NCBI RefSeq assembly: GCF_041928815.1
Contig: NZ_JBHFEI010000005.1
Location: 124,001 to 188,000 of the forward strand
Origin: JBHFEI01 sp041928815
GTDB taxonomy: Bacteria; Pseudomonadota; Alphaproteobacteria; Rhizobiales; Rhizobiaceae
DNA: 64,000 nt
Reading direction: 5' to 3'
Shown: piece by piece, positions 44,990-53,715 of the stretch
Layout: the number at the start of each line of letters is the position of its first letter
Position numbering within the stretch: position 1 is the first letter of the stretch
Notes under the pieces: generated by a model
What the model was told of the DNA's origin: nothing
Database searches by the model: none
The model's input: only the letters and a program-made list of their open reading frames with translations
Translations under genes and position numbers: made by a program

Positions 44990-46666
44990 GTGACCGTGCC
45001 GCTGCTTAAGATACGCAACCTGACCGTGGAGGCCTTCTTTCCCGAGGAGGGCTGGCGCCCGGTGATCACCGGTTTCAACCTCTCGGTCGGGCGCGGCGAG
45101 GTGGTGGCGCTGATCGGCGAATCCGGCGGCGGCAAGACGACGATCGGGCTTTGCGCATTGGGCTATGCGCGGCCCGGCATGCGGATCGCGTCCGGGGAGG
45201 TGCTCTTTGAGGGCGACGACATCCTGCGCTATTCGACCGATCAGCTCCAGCAGTTTCGCGGCGGCAAGGTCGCCTATGTCGCCCAGAGCGCCGCCGCCGC
45301 CCTGAACCCGGCGCTGAAGGTCGGCCGGCAGATCGAGGAGGGATTGCGCCAGCACAGGGTCTCCTCCAGGGCGGAGGCCGGGCGACGGGCCGTCGATCTT
45401 CTGCGCCGCCTCAATCTCCCCGACCCGGAAAACCTCGTGAACCGCTATCCGCACGAGTTGAGCGGCGGCCAGCAGCAGCGCGTCATGACGGCCATGGCGA
45501 TGGCGTGCGACCCGGCCCTGATCGTGTTCGACGAACCGACCACGGCGCTCGATGTGACGACGCAGGTCCAGGTGCTGAAATCGATCAAGGACACGATCCG
45601 CACGGCCGATGCCAGCGCGCTCTATGTCAGCCACGACCTGGCGGTGGTCTCGCAGGTCGCCACCCGGATCGTGGTGCTGCGAAACGGCGCCATCGTCGAG
45701 CAGGGACCGACATTCGACGTGCTCCACAGGCCGGCCGAGGACTATACCCGTCTCCTTCTCGATGCCGTCAGGACCGTGCCGGAGGCGCCCATCGGCGAAA
45801 CGTCCGTCCCGGGGCCTTGCGTCCCGGAGGCTGCCGAGCCCGCGCTCGTCTCGGTGCGCGGCATCGAGGCGACCTATCAGAAGACCGGCTTCCTGGCGAA
45901 GCGCCGGGCGCTCACGAACGTGCTCCACGGCGTCGACATCGAGATCCGGCGCAGCGAGATCCTGGCGATCGTCGGGGAATCCGGCAGCGGGAAGAGCACG
46001 CTCGCCCGCATCATCGCGGGGCTTCATGCGCCGACGAAGGGCTCCGTCGCCTATGCGGGCGAGACCTTGCCGGCCCGCGTCTCCGGCCGCAGCCTCGACA
46101 TGCTGCGCCGGATCCAGATCGTGTTCCAGTCGCCCGAACAGGCGCTCAATCCGCGCCTGTCGGTCGGGCAGGCGGTAGGTCGCCCGCTGGCATTCTACTT
46201 CCGCATGGGCGGGCGGGAGAAGATGCTGCGGGTTCGCGAACTGCTGGACATGGTCGGCCTGCCGGCGCGGGTGGAGGAAAAATCGCCGCGCGAACTCTCG
46301 GGCGGGCAGAGGCAGCGTGTCGCGATCGCCAGGGCACTCGCGGCAAGGCCCGACATCATCCTGTGCGACGAGTTCCTGTCCGCGCTCGACACCGTGGTCG
46401 CCGCCAGGATCACGGAACTGATGGAACGCCTGCGCGACCAGCTCGGCACGGCCTTCGTCTTCATCTCTCACGACCTCGCCACCGTGGCCGAGATCGCCGA
46501 TCGCGTCATCGTGCTGAAGGACGGACGGGTGGTGGACGCCGGCTCGACGACGCGGATCTTCAACGAGGATGTCGACCGCTACACCGATCTCCTGATCCGT
46601 TCGGTGCCGCAGCTTCGTCCCGGCTGGCTGGAAGAGACGCTGGCCGCCGGCCCCGCCAAGGCCTGA
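44990..46666 (+). CDS. Peptide/opine-type ABC transporter, fused double ATPase (system 2)
   Basis: A 558-residue chain with two ABC ATPase domains. Domain 1 has ALIGESGGGKTTIGLCALG, LSGGQQQRVMTAMAMA and LIVFDEPTTALD; domain 2 has AIVGESGSGKSTLARIIAG, LSGGQRQRVAIARALA and IILCDEFLSALD. The GTG start follows the upstream TAG stop with no gap. The organisation is the same as in importer 1. Confidence 0.92.
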   Translation: MTVPLLKIRNLTVEAFFPEEGWRPVITGFNLSVGRGEVVALIGESGGGKTTIGLCALGYARPGMRIASGEVLFEGDDILRYSTDQLQQFRGGKVAYVAQSAAAALNPALKVGRQIEEGLRQHRVSSRAEAGRRAVDLLRRLNLPDPENLVNRYPHELSGGQQQRVMTAMAMACDPALIVFDEPTTALDVTTQVQVLKSIKDTIRTADASALYVSHDLAVVSQVATRIVVLRNGAIVEQGPTFDVLHRPAEDYTRLLLDAVRTVPEAPIGETSVPGPCVPEAAEPALVSVRGIEATYQKTGFLAKRRALTNVLHGVDIEIRRSEILAIVGESGSGKSTLARIIAGLHAPTKGSVAYAGETLPARVSGRSLDMLRRIQIVFQSPEQALNPRLSVGQAVGRPLAFYFRMGGREKMLRVRELLDMVGLPARVEEKSPRELSGGQRQRVAIARALAARPDIILCDEFLSALDTVVAARITELMERLRDQLGTAFVFISHDLATVAEIADRVIVLKDGRVVDAGSTTRIFNEDVDRYTDLLIRSVPQLRPGWLEETLAAGPAKA

Positions 46667-46688
46667 GCGACCCGCCAAGGCCTGAGCG
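46652..46688 (+). repeat. 18-bp tandem duplication at the ATPase 3' end
   Basis: CCCGCCAAGGCCTGAGCG occurs twice (46652-46669 and 46671-46688), one base apart. The first copy includes the last codons and the stop of the ATPase gene, so a small slippage duplication placed the second copy in the spacer. Confidence 0.8.
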
Positions 46689-46741
46689 CCCGCCTGGAGC
46701 CGATCGTCCCGCTGGCGCGGTCAGGCCCGGGCGGAAACGCG

Positions 46742-47659
46742 TCAGACCGCGCGCAGCAGGCTCGACCGGGACATGAGATCGTTCATCGTCTTCTTCAGCG
46801 TCGTCAGGAAGAGGTCGCTGACCACAGACTGGGGGCGCTCCGGCGGCAGGATCATGCAGGGCTTGATCTCGCGGATCGGCCGGAAGGGCAGGACCTTCAC
46901 ATCGCCCGGCTGCGCGGAAATCAGCGGGAAGGGATCGACCAGGGCGACGCCGTCGAGGCTTTTTACCAGCGCGCAGGCAACCAGCGTCTGGTTGACGATC
47001 AGGGTGCGCGGGAAACTGACCTTGCATTCCTCGAAGGCGCTGCGGATCATGGTGCCCGACAGCGTGTCGTCGGCAAAGGTGATCAGCTCCTGTCCGGCCA
47101 GATGGGCGGGGGTGACGAATTCCAGTTCGGCGAGCGGGTTGTCGGCCCGTACCACGCAGCCGATCTGGGCGTGGCAGAGCGGGATCGTCTCGAAATAATC
47201 CTCGCCGAACTGGACGTCGACCAGCCCGATATCCGCCTGGTTGTTGGAGACCTCCTGCATGACGACGCTTGTGGACAGGGACAGGATCTCGATGGCGACC
47301 TTGGGGTGTTCGCGCCGGAACCGCGCCACGGCCTCCGGCAGGATCGTCGCGGCAAGCGTCGGAACGGCGGCGAGCACGATGCGGCCCACCTGTCCGTGCT
47401 TCACCTCGTTCGCCATGTGCTCGATCGACCGCAGCATGCCGAACAGGCGCTCCACCTCCGGCATGAGGAGCTGCGCGTCAGGGGTCGGATAGAGTTTTCC
47501 CTTGATCCGCTCGAAGAGAACGACCCCGAGCCGGGTCTCGAGGAGCTGCAGCGACTTGGTCAGGGCAGGCTGGGAAACGTTGAGGATCCGCGAGGCGCCG
47601 GAGACCGTTCCCATCTGCATGATTGTACGGAAAACCGCAAGATATCGAACATTTAGCAT
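46742..47659 (-). CDS. LysR-family transcriptional regulator
   Basis: A 305-residue LysR protein. The winged helix-turn-helix is at residues 3-60 (MGTVSGASRILNVSQPALTK, SLQLLETRLGVVLFER), followed by a two-lobed effector-binding domain starting at about residue 90. It is divergent from the FadJ-like gene at 47849, the usual arrangement for a LysR target, and is the only transcription factor in the 37-kb locus. A CoA-ester or free acid from the pathway is a plausible effector. Confidence 0.9.
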   Translation of the reverse strand: MLNVRYLAVFRTIMQMGTVSGASRILNVSQPALTKSLQLLETRLGVVLFERIKGKLYPTPDAQLLMPEVERLFGMLRSIEHMANEVKHGQVGRIVLAAVPTLAATILPEAVARFRREHPKVAIEILSLSTSVVMQEVSNNQADIGLVDVQFGEDYFETIPLCHAQIGCVVRADNPLAELEFVTPAHLAGQELITFADDTLSGTMIRSAFEECKVSFPRTLIVNQTLVACALVKSLDGVALVDPFPLISAQPGDVKVLPFRPIREIKPCMILPPERPQSVVSDLFLTTLKKTMNDLMSRSSLLRAV

Positions 47660-47760
47660 GGCCGGAGCCTATATCGGATTCCACCCGAGGTCAAAGCGTC
47701 GAGCCGCCCGGGCAGGCGGTGGAAACATAGCCGCGACGCCGATGCCGGCGCAGGAAATAC

Positions 47761-47792
47761 TATTGGTCCGCGCGCGTGGCCCTTCCTAGACT
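47761..47792 (+). promoter_or_regulatory. Two-box promoter-like motif, unit 4
   Basis: TATTGG, 20 bases, TAGACT, in the LysR/FadJ-like intergenic region, 56 bases before the FadJ-like start. Confidence 0.5.
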
Positions 47793-47848
47793 GGGCGCGA
47801 AGCCAAGGCAGTTCCCCCTGCTTTTCCGCCCGCAGAAGGACCGCGACC

Positions 47849-49936
47849 ATGGATGAAACCTCACGCAGCGTTCACCTTGAGATCCGTGGAACCGTGGCAA
47901 TCGTCACCATCGACAGCCCGCCGGTCAATGCGCTGTCGAATGCCGTGCGGAGGGATCTCAAGGCGGTTCTCGACACGGTGGCCGGCCGCGGCGACCTGAC
48001 CTTCCTCGTTCTTCACGGTGCGCGGACGTCGTTCGTCGCCGGGGCCGACATCCGGGAGATGGACCTGCCGGCTGAGGCCCCGAGCCTGCCGGAGGTGGTG
48101 CAGGCGCTGGACCGGCTGGCGATCCCCACCCTTGCGGCGATCACAGGTGCCTGCCTCGGCGGCGGCCTGGAGATCGCCATGGCCTGCGATGCCCGCATCG
48201 CCACGGCTGACGCCCGGCTCGGCCTGCCGGAGACGACGCTCGGGATCGTTCCCGGCGCCGGCGGGACGCAACGCCTTCCCCGGCTCGTCGGCCCGCGCAT
48301 GGCGGCCGAGATGATCGGTTCCGCCCGTCTGCTGACCGGCGCCGAAGCGCGCGATGGCGGCCTGGTCGACCTCCTCGATCCGTCGCCGCTCGCCGCAGCC
48401 CTGACATATGGTCTCGGCCTCGGCAAGCGGCGCGTCTCGGATCTTCCTTGCATGGCCGACGATTCGGAAGCGTTCGCGGAAACGGTCGCGGCGCTCAAGG
48501 CCCGCCATCGTCGTTCGGTGGCGGCGACGACCGCGATCGACCTTGTGGTGGCGTCGACGAAGGTGCCGTTCGAGGAGGCCGTCGCCCGGGAGCGGGCCGC
48601 CTTTCTGACGCTCAAGGACTCGGACACCGCACGCGCGCTGCGCTACGCCTTCCTCGCCGAGCGCGGCACCGGCGCCGGAATGGCGAAGTGGGACATGGCG
48701 TCGCTGCGACAGGTCGGCGTGGTCGGCGGTGGAACCATGGGCACGGGCATCGCCCTCGCCTTCGGCCTTGCCGGCGTTTCGACGACCGTGATCGAACGCG
48801 ACGACGCCTCCTGCGCGGCCGCGCGGACCCGTTTCGCCGACCAGCTCGCGATCCTCGTCGGCAAGGGCAGGGTGACGCAGGTCCGGTCGCTCGAGATCCT
48901 CGGCGCGACCGAAGTCTCGACCGACTGGCAGGCGCTTAGACCCTGCGGGCTGGTGGTGGAGGCCGTCTACGAGGACGCGGCCGTGAAGAAGGAGGCGCTT
49001 GCCGGCATCGTCCGTCACATCACCGATGACGCGCTCGTTGCCACCAACACGTCCTATCTCGACCTCGACGCGCTCGCGGGCGCCGTCGGCACGCCGTCCC
49101 GCTTCGTCGGGCTCCACTTCTTCGCGCCGGCCCATGTCATGAAGCTGGTCGAGATCGTTCCGGCCGCGGCGACATCGCGCGGGACGATCGAGGCGGCGAT
49201 GGCGATCGTCCGGCGCCTGTCGAAGACGCCGGTGCTTTCCGGCAACCGCGAAGGCTTCATCGGCAACCGCATCTTCGACGCCTATCGCAGGCATATGGAA
49301 TATCTGCTGGAGGACGGCGCCGATCCCGACCGCATCGACGGGGCGCTGGAGGCCTATGGATTTGCCATGGGCCCATTCGCGGTCTTCGACCTGTCGGGGC
49401 TCGACATCGCCTGGGCGATGCGCAAGCGGAAGGCCGCGACCCGCGACCCGCGCGAGCGTTATGTAAGGATCGCCGACCGGCTCTGCGAGGCAGGCGATTT
49501 CGGCAGGAAAACCGGGCAAGGCTGGTACGACTATTCTGGAACCGAGCGGCGGTTGAGCGCACGCGCCGCCGCCGTCATCGACGAGGAGCGCGCGGCCCGG
49601 GGGATCGAACGGCGTCCCTTCACCGATGAGGAGATCGTCGCGCGGGCCCTCTCGGTCATGGCGAACGAGGGCGCGGCCCTGCTGGCGGAAGGCGTGGCGG
49701 CGTCCGTCTCCGACATCGACGTGGTCATGATCAGCGGCTACGGCTTTCCGCGCGCCAAAGGCGGCCCCATGTATGCCGCGGACCGGACGGGCCTTTCCCG
49801 GGTGGTGGACGAGATGGAGGCGGCGATCCGGGCGGGCGGCGGCGTCGGCGAGGTCGCGCCGCTTCTGAGAAAGCTCGCAGACACCGGCGAACCCCTCGCC
49901 TCCCTGCCACGCCGCGCGCCGTCGGCGGACCGATAA
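47849..49936 (+). CDS. Bifunctional enoyl-CoA hydratase / 3-hydroxyacyl-CoA dehydrogenase (FadJ/FadB-like)
   Basis: A 695-residue fusion. Residues 1-200 are a crotonase domain with SFVAGADIREM, TGACLGGGLEIAMACDARI and the Glu of GLPETTLGIVPGAGGTQRL. From about 285 comes a 3-hydroxyacyl-CoA dehydrogenase with NAD motif VGVVGGGTMGTGIALAFGLA, the LVVEAVYEDAAVKK region, GLHFFAPAHVMKLVEIV, and the C-terminal domain with DFGRKTGQGWYDY. It carries out two successive beta-oxidation steps on the chain product of the pathway; the PcaF-like thiolase at 22633 could complete the cycle. Confidence 0.92.
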   Translation: MDETSRSVHLEIRGTVAIVTIDSPPVNALSNAVRRDLKAVLDTVAGRGDLTFLVLHGARTSFVAGADIREMDLPAEAPSLPEVVQALDRLAIPTLAAITGACLGGGLEIAMACDARIATADARLGLPETTLGIVPGAGGTQRLPRLVGPRMAAEMIGSARLLTGAEARDGGLVDLLDPSPLAAALTYGLGLGKRRVSDLPCMADDSEAFAETVAALKARHRRSVAATTAIDLVVASTKVPFEEAVARERAAFLTLKDSDTARALRYAFLAERGTGAGMAKWDMASLRQVGVVGGGTMGTGIALAFGLAGVSTTVIERDDASCAAARTRFADQLAILVGKGRVTQVRSLEILGATEVSTDWQALRPCGLVVEAVYEDAAVKKEALAGIVRHITDDALVATNTSYLDLDALAGAVGTPSRFVGLHFFAPAHVMKLVEIVPAAATSRGTIEAAMAIVRRLSKTPVLSGNREGFIGNRIFDAYRRHMEYLLEDGADPDRIDGALEAYGFAMGPFAVFDLSGLDIAWAMRKRKAATRDPRERYVRIADRLCEAGDFGRKTGQGWYDYSGTERRLSARAAAVIDEERAARGIERRPFTDEEIVARALSVMANEGAALLAEGVAASVSDIDVVMISGYGFPRAKGGPMYAADRTGLSRVVDEMEAAIRAGGGVGEVAPLLRKLADTGEPLASLPRRAPSADR

Positions 49937-49966
49937 CCTCGAAGCGGCGGCCTGCTCAGCGAAGGC

Positions 49967-49998
49967 TATTGGATTTCGACGCCAACGGGCGATAGCGT
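49967..49998 (+). promoter_or_regulatory. Two-box promoter-like motif, unit 5
   Basis: TATTGG, 20 bases, TAGCGT, 29 bases before the SDR 3 start. The TAGCGTT box is the same as in unit 1. Confidence 0.5.
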
Positions 49999-50027
49999 TC
50001 CCGGCAACTGCAATCGTGGGAAACAAC

Positions 50028-50789
50028 ATGAGATTAGCCAATCGTGTCGCGCTGGTCAGTGGCGCCGGCGGCCCCATGGGCGCCGCCGTGGCGAAGCGTT
50101 TCGCCGAGGAGGGTGCCTCCCTCATCCTCACGGACATTTCCGCCACCCGCCTCAACGCGGCGGTCGAGAGCATCGGCCCCGGCATGGCGCCGGGCACGAA
50201 GCTTTTCAGCCAGCGCGGCAGCGTGCTCGTGCGCGAGGAGGCGGCCCGGCTGGTCGAGGACGGCGTCGCCGAGGTGGGGCCGGTCGACATCCTGATCAAC
50301 ATTGTCGGCGGCATTCGCAGCCAGCAGATGTTCGAGCCCTTCCTCACCATGACGGAGGAGCGTTTCGACGCCACCTTCGCGCTCAATCTCAAGGGGAATT
50401 TCCACCTGACCCAGCTGGTGGCGCCGGGCATGCTGGAGCGCAAATACGGGCGCATCGTCAACGTCTCCTCGATCATCTTCGCCGGAGCGGCCGGACAGGT
50501 GGACTACGGCGCGGCAAAGGCGGCCGTCGCCTCGATGACGCGCAGCCTGGCGCTCGAATTCGCGCCGCATGTCACGGTCAACTGCATCGCGCCGGCGACG
50601 ATCCGCACCTCCGTGATCGATCGCCTGTCGCAGGAAGAGCAGGACCAGTGGAGCAGTGTCATGGCGATGAAGCGCTTCGGCGAGCCGCGCGAGATCGCCA
50701 ATGCCGTGCTGTTCCTGGCGAGCGAGGAAGCCTCCTACATCACGGGCGACGTGCTGCCGGTCTCCGGCGGCACATGGCCGGCGCTCTAG
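50028..50789 (+). CDS. SDR-family dehydrogenase 3 (FabG-like)
   Basis: A 253-residue SDR with VSGAGGPMGAAVAKRFAEEG as the cofactor site, IVNVSSIIF as the Ser region, and Tyr160/Lys164 in VDYGAAKAA, ending SYITGDVLPVSGG. It is more FabG-like than the two BadH-like enzymes, so it probably acts on another hydroxyacyl or alcohol. ATG 50028 is chosen over a GTG at 50016. It appears to be transcribed alone from the motif at 49967. Confidence 0.85.
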   Translation: MRLANRVALVSGAGGPMGAAVAKRFAEEGASLILTDISATRLNAAVESIGPGMAPGTKLFSQRGSVLVREEAARLVEDGVAEVGPVDILINIVGGIRSQQMFEPFLTMTEERFDATFALNLKGNFHLTQLVAPGMLERKYGRIVNVSSIIFAGAAGQVDYGAAKAAVASMTRSLALEFAPHVTVNCIAPATIRTSVIDRLSQEEQDQWSSVMAMKRFGEPREIANAVLFLASEEASYITGDVLPVSGGTWPAL

Positions 50790-50821
50790 GACACGTCCGG
50801 TGAGCACCTATTCCCCAAACG

Positions 50822-50891
50822 TGCTCTTTCCTTCTGTTTTTGCCCCGTTGTGCGATGCCGAAGCGATCCCGCTTCGGCGGAACATGCTCTA
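50822..50891 (-). repeat. Dispersed intergenic repeat, copy 2
   Basis: Read on the minus strand it opens TAGAGCATGT, has the core CCGAAGCGGGATCGCTTCGG and ends with a purine-rich arm and GAGCA. Length and architecture match copy 1 at 13497. The core can fold as a hairpin (CCGAAGC / GCTTCGG). Confidence 0.7.
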
Positions 50892-50903
50892 GGATCCGCT
50901 GCC

Positions 50904-52013
50904 ATGGCCACCCCTCCCCTGCTTGCCGGCGTGAAGGTTCTGGAACTCGGCCAGTATGTTCCCGCCCCTTACGCGGCGCTCAGCCTTGCGGATCTCGGCG
51001 CCGACGTCATCAAGATCGAGCCGCCGGCGGGCGATCCGATGCGTGAGGTCGGGCGGGTGCGCCAAGGGCCGGTCTCCGTCTCCTACGAAACGATGAACGG
51101 CGGCAAGAGCGTGCTGCGCCTCGACCTGAAGACGGCGCCGGCCCGGGCGGTCGCGCGCGACCTCGTCGCCCGCGCCGACGTGCTGATCGAATCCTACAGG
51201 CCCGGCGTTCTCGACCGGCTGGGGCTCGACCGGGAGACGCTGCAGCGGATCAATCCGCGCCTCGTGCACTGTGCGATCACCGGCTTTGGCCAGAACGGAC
51301 CCCTGGCCCAGGCGGCGGGTCACGACCTGACCTACATGGCGACCGGCGGGGGGCTCGGCCTGTCGGGTACGGCGGCCGCGCCCGTCATGACGCGTCCGCC
51401 CGTCTCCGATTTCGCCGCCGGCCTCCAGGCCGGAATGACGGTGTTGGCCGGGCTCCTCAGGCGCGAGACGACCGGCCGGGGCTGCTACATCGACATCGCC
51501 ATGAGCGACGTCGTTCTCGCCTGGCAGGGCCCCACGCTTTCCGAAGCGCTCGGCGCCGAGGGGGCGGTGGCACGGGGCGTCGATCCGGAAACGGGCGGCC
51601 TCGCCTGCTACAATCTCTACCGGGTGGCCTGCGGGACGTTCGTGACGCTCGCGGCCGAGGAGGATCGTTTCTGGCAGCGCTTCTGCGCCGCCGTCGGCCG
51701 TCCGGATCTCATGGGCCGCAATGCGGACCCGGCACCGCAGACGGAGCTGATCGCGCTGCTCGGCGCGCTCTTCTCGACCCGCGAGGCTGCGGCGTGGGAG
51801 GCGCTGCTGGCGCCGGCCGACTGCTGCTTCCAGCGCGTCCTGATGCCCGACGAGGTTGTCGCCTTCCCGCAGTTCGCCGATCGCGCGATGATCTCGCGGC
51901 GCGGCGCGGTGGTGGATGTCAACCGTCCGAGCTGGATCGACGGGGCACCGCCGGCCCCGCGCCGGGGATTCGTCGAATACGCGATGGCGGACGCAGCGGC
52001 GCTGTGGAGATAG
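50904..52013 (+). CDS. CaiB/BaiF family (class III) CoA-transferase
   Basis: A 369-residue family III CoA-transferase. LGQYVPAPYAALSLADLGAD and VIKIEPPAGDPMREVG form the N-terminal Rossmann part, and the catalytic Asp is in AAGHDLTYMATGGG near residue 141. It moves CoA between acids without ATP, for example from a thioester product to fresh substrate. ATG 50904 gives the usual N-terminus. It is shorter than the roughly 400-430 residues of CaiB and formyl-CoA transferase, mainly at the C-terminus. Confidence 0.88.
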   Translation: MATPPLLAGVKVLELGQYVPAPYAALSLADLGADVIKIEPPAGDPMREVGRVRQGPVSVSYETMNGGKSVLRLDLKTAPARAVARDLVARADVLIESYRPGVLDRLGLDRETLQRINPRLVHCAITGFGQNGPLAQAAGHDLTYMATGGGLGLSGTAAAPVMTRPPVSDFAAGLQAGMTVLAGLLRRETTGRGCYIDIAMSDVVLAWQGPTLSEALGAEGAVARGVDPETGGLACYNLYRVACGTFVTLAAEEDRFWQRFCAAVGRPDLMGRNADPAPQTELIALLGALFSTREAAAWEALLAPADCCFQRVLMPDEVVAFPQFADRAMISRRGAVVDVNRPSWIDGAPPAPRRGFVEYAMADAAALWR

Positions 52014-52056
52014 CCTCGCCTCATAACATTGCGCAGGCGCGCGACCGATCAAAGGA

Positions 52057-52089
52057 TATTGGCCGGGCGCTGCCATCATTGCTTAGATC
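52057..52089 (+). promoter_or_regulatory. Two-box promoter-like motif, unit 6
   Basis: TATTGG, 21 bases, TAGATC, 61 bases before the aldehyde dehydrogenase start. Confidence 0.5.
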
Positions 52090-52149
52090 TGACATCGGAA
52101 ATGCCCGGTCGCCGCCGCGATCGACACGGAAAGCATCTTGGAGCCGAAC

Positions 52150-53637
52150 ATGACCATTCAAAGCCGCGACTACTGGTTCGAGCGGGCGCAGGGCCTGAAG
52201 ATCGAAGGGCGGGCCTATATCGACGGCCGCTACGTCGCGAGCGTGACGGGCGAGACGTTCCGGAGCGTCAATCCCGCCAACGGCCTCGGCTTCGTCGACG
52301 TCGCCTCCTGCGACGTCCGTGACGTCGACATCGCGGTCGGGGCCGCCCGGCGCGCCTTCGACGGCTGGGCCCGGATGGCGCCGGCCGACAGGAAGAAGAT
52401 CCTGCTGAGGTTCGCCGAGCTCATCCTGGCGAACCGCGACGAGCTGGCGCTTCTCGAGACGCTCAATGTCGGCAAGCCGATCACGAACACGACGACCGGC
52501 GACATCCCGAGTGCCGCCAACTGCATCGCCTGGTCGGCGGAGGCGATCGACAAGATCTACGGCGAGGTGGCGCCGGGGGCCTGGGACATGACCACGCTGG
52601 TCGTGCGCGAACCCCTCGGCGTGGTCGCGGCCGTCGTTCCCTGGAACTATCCGATGTCGATGTCGGCCTGGAAGATCGGCCCCGCGCTTGCAACCGGCAA
52701 CTGCATGATCCTGAAACCGGCGGAACAGTCGCCGCTCAGCGCCATCCGCCTCGCGGCGCTCGCCACCGAGGCGGGGGTTCCCGACGGGGTGTTCAACGTC
52801 ATCCCGGGCTTCGGCCATACCGCCGGCAAAGCGCTGGGGCTGCATGCCGACGTCGACTGCATCACATTCACCGGCTCCACCGAGGTCGGGAAATACTTCC
52901 TCCAGTATTCGGCCCAGTCCAACGCCAAGCGCGTCAGCCTCGAACTCGGCGGCAAGAGCCCGCACATCGTGCTGGCGGATTGCAGCGACCTCGACGGCGC
53001 GGCCAAGGCGGTCGCGGCGGGAATTTTCGCCAATGCCGGCCAGGTCTGCAATGCCGGATCGCGGCTGATCGTCGAGGAGGGCATCCGCGATGCGTTCCTG
53101 GAGCGCGTCGTCTCCATCGCCAAGGCGCTGTCGCCCGGCGATCCGCTCGATCCTGCGACCCGTCTCGGGCCGCTGGTCGACGACACCCAGCTCGGCCGCG
53201 TCCTCGACTATATCGATATCGGCCAGAAGGAAGGCGCCCGGCTCGTCGCCGGCGGCGCCCGGACCCTACTGGACAGCAACGGCTACTATCTCTCCCCGAC
53301 CGTGTTCGACGGCGTCTCCAACAGCATGCGCATCGCCCAGGAGGAGATCTTCGGCCCGGTGCTCTGCGCGCTGACCGTCAGGGATTTCGACGAGGCGATC
53401 TCGGTCGCCAACGACACGATCTATGGCCTGGCGGCCGCCGTCTGGACGGACGACATCCGCAAGGCGCACCGGGCGGCCAAGTCGCTTCGCGCCGGGGTCG
53501 TGTGGGTCAACTGCTTCGACAAGGGCAGCATGTCGGCCCCCTTCGGCGGCTTCAAGCAGTCCGGCTTCGGTCGCGACAAGTCCCTGCACGCGCTTGAGAA
53601 ATACACCGATCTCAAGTCGATCTGGATCGCTCACTAG
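52150..53637 (+). CDS. Aldehyde dehydrogenase (PuuC/betaine-aldehyde-type)
   Basis: A 495-residue NAD(P)-dependent aldehyde dehydrogenase. VVPWNYPMSMSAWKIGPAL, GSTEVGKYF, the Glu in SLELGGKSPHIV and catalytic Cys300 in NAGQVCNAGSR are present, with the C-terminal PFGGFKQSGFGRD. The closest look is to PuuC and related aminoaldehyde dehydrogenases. It would oxidise an aldehyde to an acid before CoA activation. GGAG seven bases upstream sets ATG 52150. Confidence 0.9.
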   Translation: MTIQSRDYWFERAQGLKIEGRAYIDGRYVASVTGETFRSVNPANGLGFVDVASCDVRDVDIAVGAARRAFDGWARMAPADRKKILLRFAELILANRDELALLETLNVGKPITNTTTGDIPSAANCIAWSAEAIDKIYGEVAPGAWDMTTLVVREPLGVVAAVVPWNYPMSMSAWKIGPALATGNCMILKPAEQSPLSAIRLAALATEAGVPDGVFNVIPGFGHTAGKALGLHADVDCITFTGSTEVGKYFLQYSAQSNAKRVSLELGGKSPHIVLADCSDLDGAAKAVAAGIFANAGQVCNAGSRLIVEEGIRDAFLERVVSIAKALSPGDPLDPATRLGPLVDDTQLGRVLDYIDIGQKEGARLVAGGARTLLDSNGYYLSPTVFDGVSNSMRIAQEEIFGPVLCALTVRDFDEAISVANDTIYGLAAAVWTDDIRKAHRAAKSLRAGVVWVNCFDKGSMSAPFGGFKQSGFGRDKSLHALEKYTDLKSIWIAH

Positions 53638-53715
53638 CACCGCCCGAGGCACGACGACATCCTGGACATTTTTTATCTGGTCGCTGACCGGACCGTTTGA
53701 GCTGTGTGTGATTTC

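Noticed and set aside
44036..46678. 880-codon minus-strand frame opposite the system 2 ATPase and permease
   Set aside because: Antisense shadow of well-supported genes.
47861..50476. 871-codon minus-strand frame opposite the FadJ-like and SDR 3 genes
   Set aside because: Antisense shadow; composition is Arg/His/Gly-rich without domains.
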